A stretch of DNA of 64,000 nucleotides from Synergistaceae bacterium (lineage in GTDB: Bacteria > Synergistota > Synergistia > Synergistales > Aminobacteriaceae), in the NCBI GenBank assembly GCA_017439345.1, contig JAFSJJ010000013.1, positions 62,001-126,000 on the forward strand. Direction: 5' to 3'. The notes beneath the pieces were generated by a model. The model was not told the origin of the DNA, did no database searches, and saw nothing but the letters and a program-made list of their open reading frames with translations. The position numbers and the translations under genes are program-made. Below, one piece after another: positions 27,324 through 35,097 of this stretch (position 1 is the stretch's first letter; each line of letters starts with the position of its first letter).

Positions 27324-27364
27324 AAAAAAATACCCTCAGGGACTCAAGTCAGACCTGAATCCCT
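27324..27364 (-). terminator. Hairpin with T-tract between grdA and grdC
   Basis: On the minus strand AGGGATTCA pairs with TGAGTCCCT (9 pairs), then GAGGGTA and seven T residues follow. It probably acts as a partial terminator that sets the excess of selenoprotein GrdA over component C. Confidence 0.6.
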
Positions 27365-27394
27365 GGGGCTGATAATTTTTATGTTTAGTGGATG

Positions 27395-27871
27395 CTATTC
27401 AATAACGTTCTTGCTGTACTGGTCGCGCATTCCTTTGACTGCGGCTGCCAATGCTTCGGGATCGAGCACCATTTCCATCATGCTGATCTGTTCTTCCCAT
27501 GCTGCGGGGTCGCATTCTGCTCTGATTATCGGGTCAAAAACGTGATATACAGGGAGTTCCAACGAAACTCCGGCGAGGGGTCCTGCGTATGTCGGATCGC
27601 CTGCGGTAACTGTCTCGGCATAGATCTCTGCGCCTTCTGCGTCAGATGAGCCAAGAATTACTACGCAATCTGTTCCGTACTTTTCTCCAGCGTCCTTTAC
27701 ACGCTGCTGATTCTGCAGGTCCATCGCTCCTGCGGCCGTTCAGACAAAGCATTCGGTTGCTGAGAAGATTATCTCTGCACCGCTGTCCTTCAAACATGCT
27801 TCCATTGCAGGTCCGGGAACACCATCGCGCTCACCGAGAAGCAATAATTTCTTTCCTGCAAGTTTACCCAT
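27395..27871 (-). CDS. grdA: Glycine reductase selenoprotein A (Sec at in-frame TGA)
   Basis: GrdA is the small selenoprotein that carries the carboxymethyl group from component B to component C. The gene has an in-frame TGA at 27742-27740, which splits it into two apparent frames. Read as selenocysteine it gives the classic [15 protein letters not shown] motif. The start is ATG 27871, preceded by GGAAGGGAAGG, giving [34 protein letters not shown] and 158 residues, the usual length. A hairpin lies just after the TGA. selA, selB and selD at 33691-38030 supply the decoding machinery. It sits between trxA and grdC. Confidence 0.96.
27715..27733 (-). promoter_or_regulatory. Candidate bacterial SECIS hairpin of grdA
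   Basis: Six bases after the TGA on the minus strand, GCAGG pairs with CCTGC around a 9-base loop (AGCGATGGA). Position and GG in the loop fit a bacterial SECIS recognised by SelB. Confidence 0.55.
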
Positions 27872-28022
27872 GTTTGACACCTTCCCTTCCTTTGTTATTA
27901 ATATAAATTTTGTGTTACAAGCTGATTTTTTATACAAGTCATTTACAAGTCATTAATTTATTTATCTGCGAAACATTCTCTGCCTTCACTGTTACTCTTT
28001 ACGAGTCTTGCGAGTCCCTAAA

Positions 28023-28361
28023 TTAGCCGCAGAGTTCGTCAACTTTGGCCGTAATCTCCTCGATTGTCAGACCATCTCCGCCGAGTCTTGCAACTTCCTG
28101 ACCGTCCTTGAAGAATAAGAACGTAGGCTGTGCCATGACTGCCGGGCGTACCATCATTGAGACGCGACGATTCTTTGACGTATCGACTGAGCAGAACTTG
28201 AATTTGCCTTCGTACTTTGGATTCTCTGCGAGCTCGTGATACTTGGGCATTAACGCCATGCAAGGTCCGCACTTGGGTCCCCAGAAGTCTAACACCGCAG
28301 GGACGGGGCTGTTCTTGAACTCTGCCTCAAAGTTTTCCTTTGTGATCTCTGTGATTGCCAT
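28023..28361 (-). CDS. trxA: Thioredoxin of the glycine reductase system
   Basis: A 112-residue thioredoxin with the active site CGPC in the context DFWGPKCGPCMALMPKY; the residue before the first Cys is Lys instead of the usual Trp. The cis-proline region VMAQPTFLFFKDGQEV and C-terminal helix are present. It supplies electrons to reduce GrdA, probably recharged by the thioredoxin reductase at 38944-40173. It is the first gene of the minus-strand grd arm (GAGGAGGTG ribosome-binding site), about 150 bases before grdA. Confidence 0.93.
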   Translation of the reverse strand: MAITEITKENFEAEFKNSPVPAVLDFWGPKCGPCMALMPKYHELAENPKYEGKFKFCSVDTSKNRRVSMMVRPAVMAQPTFLFFKDGQEVARLGGDGLTIEEITAKVDELCG

Positions 28362-28401
28362 TTAGCTGTTTCACCTCCTCATTGTTATAGTATGTAATAT
28401 T

Positions 28402-28581
28402 TTGGTGAACTACTCAAGCCTAAAGGCTTTGAGCTTCTTGCTTCATTGACGAATACTTACACAACATACCTTGCAATACTTGTGCAGAGGTATTAGCCTC
28501 CACAAGACTCTTCGCTCTCTGTTCCGGAGAGACGTTTACTTCATGTGATATTTTGCTAAAAGTTTTCGATTTCGTCAATAC
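28402..28581 (-). mobile_element. Right-end remnant of an IS200/IS605-family element with a tnpB tail
   Basis: A minus-strand frame (28581-28420) reads FSKISHEVNVSPEQRAKSL then VEANTSAQVL and ends SMKQEAQSL before TAG. That ending is typical of IS605 OrfB/TnpB C-termini. The stop is embedded in the hairpin AAAGCCTTTAGGCTTG and followed by GAGTAGTTCAC, like the right end of such elements. No transposase core or zinc motif remains. The end lies about 40 bases from the trxA start, so it may contribute promoter sequence. Identification is from pattern memory, not alignment. Confidence 0.55.
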
Positions 28582-28614
28582 TTAATAAGCAAGATTAAAT
28601 TTTCTGAATTTCAT

Positions 28615-28795
28615 TACGATGACTCGACTCGTTCGTGAGCATGTTGACTCGTTGTGAGCAAATTATCTTGAAGCATACAAGTTGACTCGTCAGTAATAAC
28701 CCGACTCGTTCACAGGCAGCATGACTCATCGTGAGCAAGTTGACTCGACAGGAGCATAATGATTCGTTAGAGACGACTCGACTCTCTCATCAAAT
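28615..28795. repeat. Cluster of degenerate GACTCG-containing repeats
   Basis: At least seven short degenerate units occur, each around GACTCG followed by GTGAGCA-like sequence, for example GACTCGTTCGTGAGCA, then GACTCGTTGTGAGCA and GACTCATCGTGAGCA. Spacing varies between about 15 and 35 bases. The units are too irregular for a CRISPR array. Confidence 0.55.
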
Positions 28796-28861
28796 AACGA
28801 CGCGCTAATAAATTTTTTGTTCGCATGAGTCTCTGTGTGTTCTAAGTGAAGCAAAAATTTT

Positions 28862-28886
28862 TGTATTAGTAAATGTATTAGTAACT
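28862..28886 (+). repeat. Copy B of the recurring 25-nt element
   Basis: Two TGTATTAGTAA units with a 12-base period, then CT. It is identical to copy A and one base different from copy C. It points toward grdE, whose start is about 413 bases downstream. Confidence 0.7.
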
Positions 28887-29299
28887 CGTGAAAAGTTTTC
28901 GTGAAAGTGTTATCGCATGAATGACTCTTTATTGTAGTCAAGATTAACGCGATTCATTATAGCAAAAAAAATTTCAGTCGCATAAAATCTTGTCAAGCTG
29001 ATAATTTGATTCAATTCTATTTACAACGTTACACAATTTATTTTACGAACATTACATTATGAAACTTCACAGAGTCACGGAGCAGTTTCGTTATTGTGTG
29101 AGTTAGCGGGTTCTTCATGGATTCACAGGCATTCAACGAGTACGCAAAGTTTCTCGCGGCTCGGAGCTTGTCAAGTACGTCATAGGGACTCAGACTCGAC
29201 ACTTGCAATTAACGAACACGTTTTGTACTGTCTGAAATGATTCACTCTCTCAGACACAATCACGCTACTAAAAATTTTTATAGGATGTGAAATTCAATA

Positions 29300-30610
29300 A
29301 TGAAACTTGAAATAGGAGCATTCCACGTCAAGGATATTAAGTTCGGCGACAAAACTTTTTACGAAGCCGGAGTCCTTACGTTGAACAAAGAAGAGCTGCT
29401 CAAGGTTGTAAAAGAAGACGAGCATATAACGACAGCTGATTTTAAGATCGTTCACCCCGGAGATAATGTAATTCTCTGCCCGGTCAAAGAAGCTGTAGAA
29501 ATGCGCTGCAAAGTTTCAGGCGGACACGGAATCTTTCCCGGAGTCTTGTCTGAGATGGAAGTAGCAGGGTCAGGCCGTACACATTGCCTTCAGGACTGCG
29601 CTTTAATCGTAGTCGGAGAACACGCCGGAGGATTCCAGGACGGCGTTATAGCGATGGGTGGAAAGTATCAGCATCACACAATTTTCGGCGACATGGTCAA
29701 TCTTGTACTTGTTGCAGATACAGATGAAGATTTTGAACGTCATGAACAGCAGAAAAAGAATCACGCTCTCCGCTGGGCAGGAATGAGACTCGCAGAATAT
29801 ATCGGGCAGTGCGTCAAAGATTTAGAGCCTGAGAATATCGAAGTCTACGATTTACCCGCTATCAACCAGAGAGGGCCGGAAGTCGACAAGTTACCCAGAG
29901 TCGTTTATGTGTTACAGCCTCAATCACAGATGGAGACTATGGGATATAACACGCTTATTTACGGCTGGGACGCTAACCACATTCTGCCTACGTTCATGCA
30001 CCCCAATGAATTACTTGACGGCTGTATGGTGTCAGGTTCTTTCATGCCTACATCGTCAAAAATCTCAACTTATGAATTTGCAACTAACCCCATGATTAAG
30101 AGGCTCTATGCTCAGCACGGAAAGACTATTAATTTCTTAGGTGTAATCATGTCGACTCTTAACGTTAAGATGGACGAGAAGGTCCGCTGTGTCAAGATGG
30201 CAGGCCAGATCGCTACAAGTCTCGGAGTTGACGCGGCTGTTGTAGCTGAAGAAGGTTACGGCAACCCTGACGTTGATTATACTGCTATGCTTGTTGAGCT
30301 TGAGAAACTGGGAATCAAGACAATCGGTCTCAGCGACGAATGCACAGGACGCGACGGAGCATCACAGCCCCTAGTCTCAATGAATCCTGCGACAAACGCG
30401 CTTGTTACGACAGGAAACGTCTCCCAAATGTACGAATTCCCCGCAGGTATGGAAGTCATAGGCGAGCTTGAAGCACTTGCACGCGACGGAAACTCAGGCG
30501 GCTGGGAAGGATGCATCAGGCCGGACGGATCTTTCGTAATGGAAAATAACGGAATGTTCTGCGCGAATCATATTAGCGGATATTCCATGAGAACTTGTGC
30601 AGATTTCTAG
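29300..30610 (+). CDS. grdE: Reductase component B proprotein (GrdE type)
   Basis: A 436-residue substrate-binding proprotein of glycine/sarcosine/betaine reductase component B. Known members are cleaved at an internal cysteine that becomes a pyruvoyl group, which binds the substrate amine. Here Cys242 lies in LLDGCMVSGSFMPTSSK, the position reported for Clostridium sticklandii GrdE. Other features are KLEIGAFHVKDIKFGDKT, HAGGFQDGVIAMGGKYQHHT and LEALARDGNSGGWEG. It leads the plus arm, 24 bases before grdB. Glycine is the default substrate, but sarcosine (GrdG) or betaine (GrdI) cannot be ruled out from sequence alone, and a BCCT transporter follows. Confidence 0.92.
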   Translation: MKLEIGAFHVKDIKFGDKTFYEAGVLTLNKEELLKVVKEDEHITTADFKIVHPGDNVILCPVKEAVEMRCKVSGGHGIFPGVLSEMEVAGSGRTHCLQDCALIVVGEHAGGFQDGVIAMGGKYQHHTIFGDMVNLVLVADTDEDFERHEQQKKNHALRWAGMRLAEYIGQCVKDLEPENIEVYDLPAINQRGPEVDKLPRVVYVLQPQSQMETMGYNTLIYGWDANHILPTFMHPNELLDGCMVSGSFMPTSSKISTYEFATNPMIKRLYAQHGKTINFLGVIMSTLNVKMDEKVRCVKMAGQIATSLGVDAAVVAEEGYGNPDVDYTAMLVELEKLGIKTIGLSDECTGRDGASQPLVSMNPATNALVTTGNVSQMYEFPAGMEVIGELEALARDGNSGGWEGCIRPDGSFVMENNGMFCANHISGYSMRTCADF

Positions 30611-30634
30611 GATAAAGAGGGGTGAAAAAGAATC

Positions 30635-31942
30635 ATGAAAGCAATTCATTATATTAACCAGTTCTTCGGTCAGATAGGCGGAGAAGAGAAAGCTGATCAG
30701 ACTCCTATATTTCACGATGGATTAATCGGCTGCTCGATGATGCTTAACGGCATGGTCAAACCTGAGATCGAAGTTACGAATACAATCGTCTGCGGAGATA
30801 ACTACATCACGAATCACACTGAAGAGGCTCTGAAAGAAATATTTGCGTTCCTTGATACTAAAGAGTTCGGAATGTTCTTCGCGGGCCCGGCATTCATGGC
30901 AGGACGTTACGGAGTCGGCTGCGGTATAGTGTGCAAGGCAGTGAGCGAGCGTTATCATGTTCCTGTAATTACGTCAATGAACGAGGAGAACCCCGGCGTT
31001 GAAGAGTACAAATCAGTAGCATACATCTTCAAGGGCGGACGTAAAGCAACGTTCATGAAGGCAGATATTACACCTATGGCAGCATTTGCAAAGAAGATCG
31101 CTAAGGGTGAGACGTTACTTCCGGCAGCTCAGGAAGGTTATTTCCCGCGCGGTATTCGTGCTGAGATACCCTGTGACACAATGGCAGCTGATAGAGTCAT
31201 CGATATGTTACTCAAGAAAATTAACGGTGAGCCTTTCCAGACAGAATTAATTATTCCTGCTATGGAGAAGATTCCGCCCGCAGCTCCAGTTGTAGACTTG
31301 AGCAAAGCTACTATCGCTCTCGTATCATCAAGCGGAGTCGTTCCCGTTGACAACCCTGACAGGATTCAGAGTGCTTCGGCTCAGAAGTGGGGCAAGTATG
31401 ACATCTCAAAACTCGATCACTTACCTGAAGGAGTCTTCAAGACGATACACGCAGGCTTTGACCCGGCGGCAATGTGCGCAGTACCTGACAGAGGCGTACC
31501 TCTTGATGCAATGCGTTATTTTGAGAAGCAGGGCAAGATCGGCAAACTTTACGATTACTTCTATGTAACAGTAGGAACAGGAACAACTCAGGCATTCGCG
31601 GCCAAGTTCGGCAGAGAGATAGCGAAAGAACTTCACGATGCACATGTTGACGCAGTAATTCTTACATCGACCTGAGGCACTTGTACTCGTTGCGGTGCAA
31701 CGATGGGCAAAGAAATCGAGCGTACCGGAATTCCTGTAACAGTTATGTGCAATTTGATTGACGTTGCAAAGACTGTCGGATCAAACAGAATGGTTCAGAC
31801 CGTGTCAGTTCCTTATCCTCTGGGAGACCCTGAATTAAGCAAAGAGGCAGAGTGGCAGCTCAGGACAAGCAGAGTCGGTGCAGCACTTGATGCCCTTGCG
31901 ACCAAAGTAGAAGAACCTACAGTATTCCCGTCAAAATTCTAG
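30635..31942 (+). CDS. grdB: Reductase component B selenoprotein subunit (Sec at in-frame TGA)
   Basis: A selenoprotein of 435 residues, interrupted by an in-frame TGA at 31673-31675. Read as selenocysteine it gives the family motif TST-U-GTCTRCGATMGKEIER. With GrdE it forms component B, which takes glycine (or sarcosine/betaine) and passes the carboxymethyl group to GrdA. The start follows GAGGGGTGA. The N-terminus (KAIHYINQFFGQIGGEEKAD) and GPAFMAGRYGVGCGIVCKAV are typical. A strong hairpin begins 11 bases after the TGA. A terminator follows at 31956-31988, so the BCCT gene probably has partly separate transcription. Confidence 0.96.
31687..31703 (+). promoter_or_regulatory. SECIS hairpin of grdB
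   Basis: TCGTTGC-GGT-GCAACGA forms a perfect 7-pair stem with a GGU loop. It starts 11 bases after the Sec TGA, inside the coding sequence. Position and the GU in the loop fit a SelB-binding bacterial SECIS. Confidence 0.8.
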
Positions 31943-31955
31943 GAATATAAATCAC

Positions 31956-31988
31956 GCTGGGGGTTAACGTCATGCCCCCGGCTTTTTT
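31956..31988 (+). terminator. Intrinsic terminator after grdB
   Basis: GCTGGGGG (31956-31963) pairs with CCCCCGGC (31975-31982), then six T residues. Confidence 0.85.
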
Positions 31989-32017
31989 GTATTTATATCG
32001 AAGGAGCTGAAAAATTA

Positions 32018-33544
32018 ATGTCTGATACTAGCAGTAATAAATCACCGTCTAAAATTAACTCAGTATACATAATTTCAATCGCAATAACTTTCGCAATAGT
32101 CGCATGGGGTTATCTTGCACCCGATAACTTTGGAAATTTCGCTAATTCATTATTCGGAGGCTTGACTAAATATTTCGGCTGGGGCTATCTATTAACAATG
32201 AACAGCTTTGTTGTATTCTGTATCATTATGGCCTTCAGCAGATTCAGGCACGTTAGACTCGGTTTACCAGAAGACAGACCGGAGCACAGCAATATATCAT
32301 GGTTCGCAATGTTATTCTCTGCGGGAATGGGAGTCGGACTCGTTTTCTACGGAGCAGGCGAGCCGTTAATACACTTCACAAATACACCGTTCGGAGCAGA
32401 ACCCGGAAGCATTCAGGCAGCACGTGACGCAATGCAGATTTCATTCTTTCACTGGGGGCTTCATCCTTGGGCAGGTTATGCGGTTATAGCTATGCCTATG
32501 GCTTATTACCAGTTTAGACGCAATTCACCCGGATTAATAAGCTCGTTATTTATCCCGTTAGTAGGTCAGGAGAAAGTTGACGGCTGGTTCGGAAAGTTCG
32601 TAGATGTCCTTGCGATATTTGCGACTCTTGCAGGTATAACGACATCACTAGGACTCGGAACGTTACAGCTCAACAGCGGACTCAATGAGATTTTACACAT
32701 AGACAAGACCACGATGATTCAGGTAACGATAATAATATTCCTTGCAGTGTTATATACAGGCTCGGCGGTTTTGGGAATTGACAAGGGAATCAAGTTCGTA
32801 GCAAATTTGAATTTATTTATCTGTCTCGTGTTAATGGTCTCGTTGTTCTGTGTAGGTCCTTCACTTCCGATTATTGACTCGTTAATGACAGGAGTCGGCG
32901 ACTTCATAAGCGGTTTTGTGAAAGAGAGCTTCTCAATGGCACCATACGGAGGCAAGTACGCTTCACACCTTCAGAACTGGACTCTTTACTATTGGGCATG
33001 GTGGATAGCTTGGGCGCCTTTCGTAGGTTCATTCGTGGCGAGAATTTCACGGGGCAGGACAATAGCCGAGTTCGTAGCAGGAGTCTTAATCGTCCCGGCA
33101 CTTGGGAGCTTCACATGGTTTGCGATTTTCGGAACGTCTGCGCTTCATTTGCAGCTCGTCAAGGGCATAGACATAGCGGCACAGGTTACAAAAGATATTT
33201 CAGTCGGAGTATTCGCCCTGTATAAATATTATCCGCTGGGCTATATCATGTCAGTAATAATGTTAGTCTTGATAACTACATTCTTTGTAACGTCGGCGAA
33301 CTCAGCAACGTTTGTGTTGTCAATGTACTCGAACTACGGCGATTTGAATCCCTCGAAGTCAAAAATGGGAGTCTGGGGTGTTCTCATGGCAGCTCTTGCA
33401 ATAGTATTGTTGATGACAGGAGGACTCCAGAATTTATTAACGATTTCACTAACGGCAGCACCTCCGTTCGCAATAATAATGTGTTGTGCGTGTTATTCGT
33501 TATGGAAGTCATTAAGCAAGGACGAGCAGGAAGGTAAATTATAA
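32018..33544 (+). CDS. BCCT-family betaine/carnitine/choline transporter
   Basis: A 508-residue, roughly 12-TM transporter of the BCCT family. Signatures are VAWGYLAPDNFGNFANSLFGGLTKYFGWGYLL, GAGEPLIHFTNTPFG, MQISFFHWGLHPWAGYAVIAMPMAYYQF and the family motif YYWAWWIAWAPFVGSFVARISRGRTIAEF. It imports a quaternary or related amine such as glycine betaine, probably with Na+ or by exchange. Its place directly after grdE-grdB raises the possibility that the reductase acts on betaine or sarcosine, or that the transporter brings in a methylated glycine. Confidence 0.92.
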   Translation: MSDTSSNKSPSKINSVYIISIAITFAIVAWGYLAPDNFGNFANSLFGGLTKYFGWGYLLTMNSFVVFCIIMAFSRFRHVRLGLPEDRPEHSNISWFAMLFSAGMGVGLVFYGAGEPLIHFTNTPFGAEPGSIQAARDAMQISFFHWGLHPWAGYAVIAMPMAYYQFRRNSPGLISSLFIPLVGQEKVDGWFGKFVDVLAIFATLAGITTSLGLGTLQLNSGLNEILHIDKTTMIQVTIIIFLAVLYTGSAVLGIDKGIKFVANLNLFICLVLMVSLFCVGPSLPIIDSLMTGVGDFISGFVKESFSMAPYGGKYASHLQNWTLYYWAWWIAWAPFVGSFVARISRGRTIAEFVAGVLIVPALGSFTWFAIFGTSALHLQLVKGIDIAAQVTKDISVGVFALYKYYPLGYIMSVIMLVLITTFFVTSANSATFVLSMYSNYGDLNPSKSKMGVWGVLMAALAIVLLMTGGLQNLLTISLTAAPPFAIIMCCACYSLWKSLSKDEQEGKL

Positions 33545-33640
33545 AATCTTCTCTCTTCTACCTATTTACCCAGTCTACGCGGTAGGAGGGTGGGGAAAAG
33601 TCCCTGAATGGGAGTTTTCGGGGGTAAATAACAGATGCCT

Positions 33641-33668
33641 TTTACATATGTAAACTCGTGATATTATA
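33641..33668 (+). promoter_or_regulatory. selA promoter with a palindromic operator-like site
   Basis: TTTACA (33641-33646) and a TATTAT/ATTATA -10 at 33662-33668 are spaced 15-16 bases. The -35 is the left half of a perfect 14-base palindrome, TTTACATATGTAAA (33641-33654). That layout suggests a repressor site over the -35 of the selABD operon. An upstream hairpin (CTTCTACC/GGTAGGAG, 33555-33590 region) may end the BCCT transcript. Confidence 0.55.
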
Positions 33669-33690
33669 GGCGCAAAAATTTATTGGGAGA

Positions 33691-35097
33691 GTGTTTAACT
33701 TGGACAAGGGGCAGAAGCTCAGACAAATTCCGGGAATGGACATAGTATTAAATTATGAATGGCTTCAAACGTGGCTTGAGAAACTCGGCAGATTGAGGGT
33801 CAAGCGCATAATCAATCAGAGGCTTTCTGAATTAAGAGAGCGAATCTTGCACGATGATGATATAGAATTTTCACCGGAAGCATTCAAGGAGTCATGTCTA
33901 AATGCTCTGGCCTTTGCCTCGCGTCCCAGTTTGAGGCGTGTAATCAATGCCGCAGGAGTCGTCATTCACACAAATTTAGGGCGTTCGTTAATAGCTCATG
34001 AAGCAGTAAAGTCAATGTCAGAAGCAGCAAGTTATTATTCAAATCTCGAATATGATTTAAGAGCAGGTTCACGGGGTCAGAGAAATTCACACGTTGAAGA
34101 TTTATTGTGTGCGCTGACCGGAGCAGAGTCCGCAATGGCAGTGAATAATAATGCCGGTGCAGTCTTGTTAGCGTTGAGTGCGTTGTCAAAGAATTCTGAA
34201 GTCATCATGTCGCGCGGTGAACTTGTCGAAATCGGAGGCTCATTCAGGATCCCGGATATTATGGAACTCTCAGGAGCAAAATTAATCGAGGCCGGAACAA
34301 CTAACAGGACTCATTTATATGATTACGAGCGCGCAATCACTGAGAATACGAGCATGTTAATGAAGATTCACCCCTCAAATTTCAGAATAGAAGGCTTCAC
34401 GTGTTCACCTGAACGCAAGGAATTAGCGAATCTTGCTCACGAGAAAAATTTAATCTTCATGGAGGATGCAGGAAGCGGCTTACTTGTTGACAGTGAAGTT
34501 ATAAACCTGCCTGCTAACTCAGGAGAAATCAGCATTAAAGCATGTCTCGAACGCGGGGCAGACCTCGTAACGTTTTCAGGCGATAAAATGCTTGGAGGCC
34601 CTCAAATCGGCGGAATAGTCGGACGCAGAAAAATTCTTGACAAGCTGAAAAAGTACCCGTTAGCAAGAGCTTTAAGAGTCGATAAAGTTACGTTATCAGC
34701 ATTTGAAGCTACACTAAGACTCTATTCACAGGGAATGCTTGACGAAATTCCTACACTAAGAATGCTAAGACGCGATGACTCAGATATGAAGGCTCAGGCG
34801 GAGAGACTCGCGGGTGAACTCGCAAAGAAAATTAATGCTGAAGTCAAAGTCTCTGTCTGTGAAGTCGAAGACGCAGCGGGGGGCGGTTCATGTCCTGAGA
34901 TAAAATTAACAGGCTGGGGAGTCGTGATTAAACATAAAAATTTCGGAGCAGGTTATCTTCAAAAAATTTTGCGCGGTCTTGAAGTCCCAATCTTAACCGG
35001 AGCTAGAGAAAATGAGCTTGTCTTACATGTCAGGACTTTGCAGGACGGCGAAGAGCAGATAATAATTAACGAGCTGGCAGGTGTCCTCAATGCGTGA
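33691..35097 (+). CDS. selA: L-seryl-tRNA(Sec) selenium transferase
   Basis: A 468-residue PLP enzyme that converts seryl-tRNA(Sec) to selenocysteyl-tRNA(Sec) with selenophosphate. SelA hallmarks are VINAAGVVIHTNLGRSL, YSNLEYDLRAGSRGQRNSHVEDLL, AVNNNAGAVLLAL and the PLP-lysine motif DLVTFSGDKMLGGPQIGGIVG. GTG 33691 gives the longest frame; TTG 33700, 9 bases after GGGAGAG, has better spacing, so the exact start is uncertain by 3 codons. It overlaps selB by 8 bases (ATG 35090). No selC tRNA gene is found in the window. Confidence 0.95.
   Translation: MFNLDKGQKLRQIPGMDIVLNYEWLQTWLEKLGRLRVKRIINQRLSELRERILHDDDIEFSPEAFKESCLNALAFASRPSLRRVINAAGVVIHTNLGRSLIAHEAVKSMSEAASYYSNLEYDLRAGSRGQRNSHVEDLLCALTGAESAMAVNNNAGAVLLALSALSKNSEVIMSRGELVEIGGSFRIPDIMELSGAKLIEAGTTNRTHLYDYERAITENTSMLMKIHPSNFRIEGFTCSPERKELANLAHEKNLIFMEDAGSGLLVDSEVINLPANSGEISIKACLERGADLVTFSGDKMLGGPQIGGIVGRRKILDKLKKYPLARALRVDKVTLSAFEATLRLYSQGMLDEIPTLRMLRRDDSDMKAQAERLAGELAKKINAEVKVSVCEVEDAAGGGSCPEIKLTGWGVVIKHKNFGAGYLQKILRGLEVPILTGARENELVLHVRTLQDGEEQIIINELAGVLNA

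Larger units (their letters stand above)
28582..29299. other. Long noncoding gap between divergent grd arms
   Basis: No gene is supported here. The stretch holds the repeat cluster at 28615-28795, the 25-nt element at 28862-28886 and AT-rich sequence to the grdE start. A 22-codon frame from ATG 29117 looks a little like a recombinase N-terminus but is too short to call. The grdE promoter is probably between 29000 and 29280; I see no clear -35/-10 pair. Confidence 0.5.

Noticed and set aside
28615-28795. Possible CRISPR array from the spaced GACTCG units
   Set aside because: Unit sequences and spacing are too variable, units are short and no cas genes are near.
29117-29185. 22-codon frame resembling the N-terminus of a tyrosine recombinase
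   Set aside because: Too short to support; no further recombinase motif is present.
33570-33640. Possible selC tRNA-Sec upstream of selA
   Set aside because: No long acceptor stem, anticodon TCA or CCA end; the sequence only gives a short hairpin.
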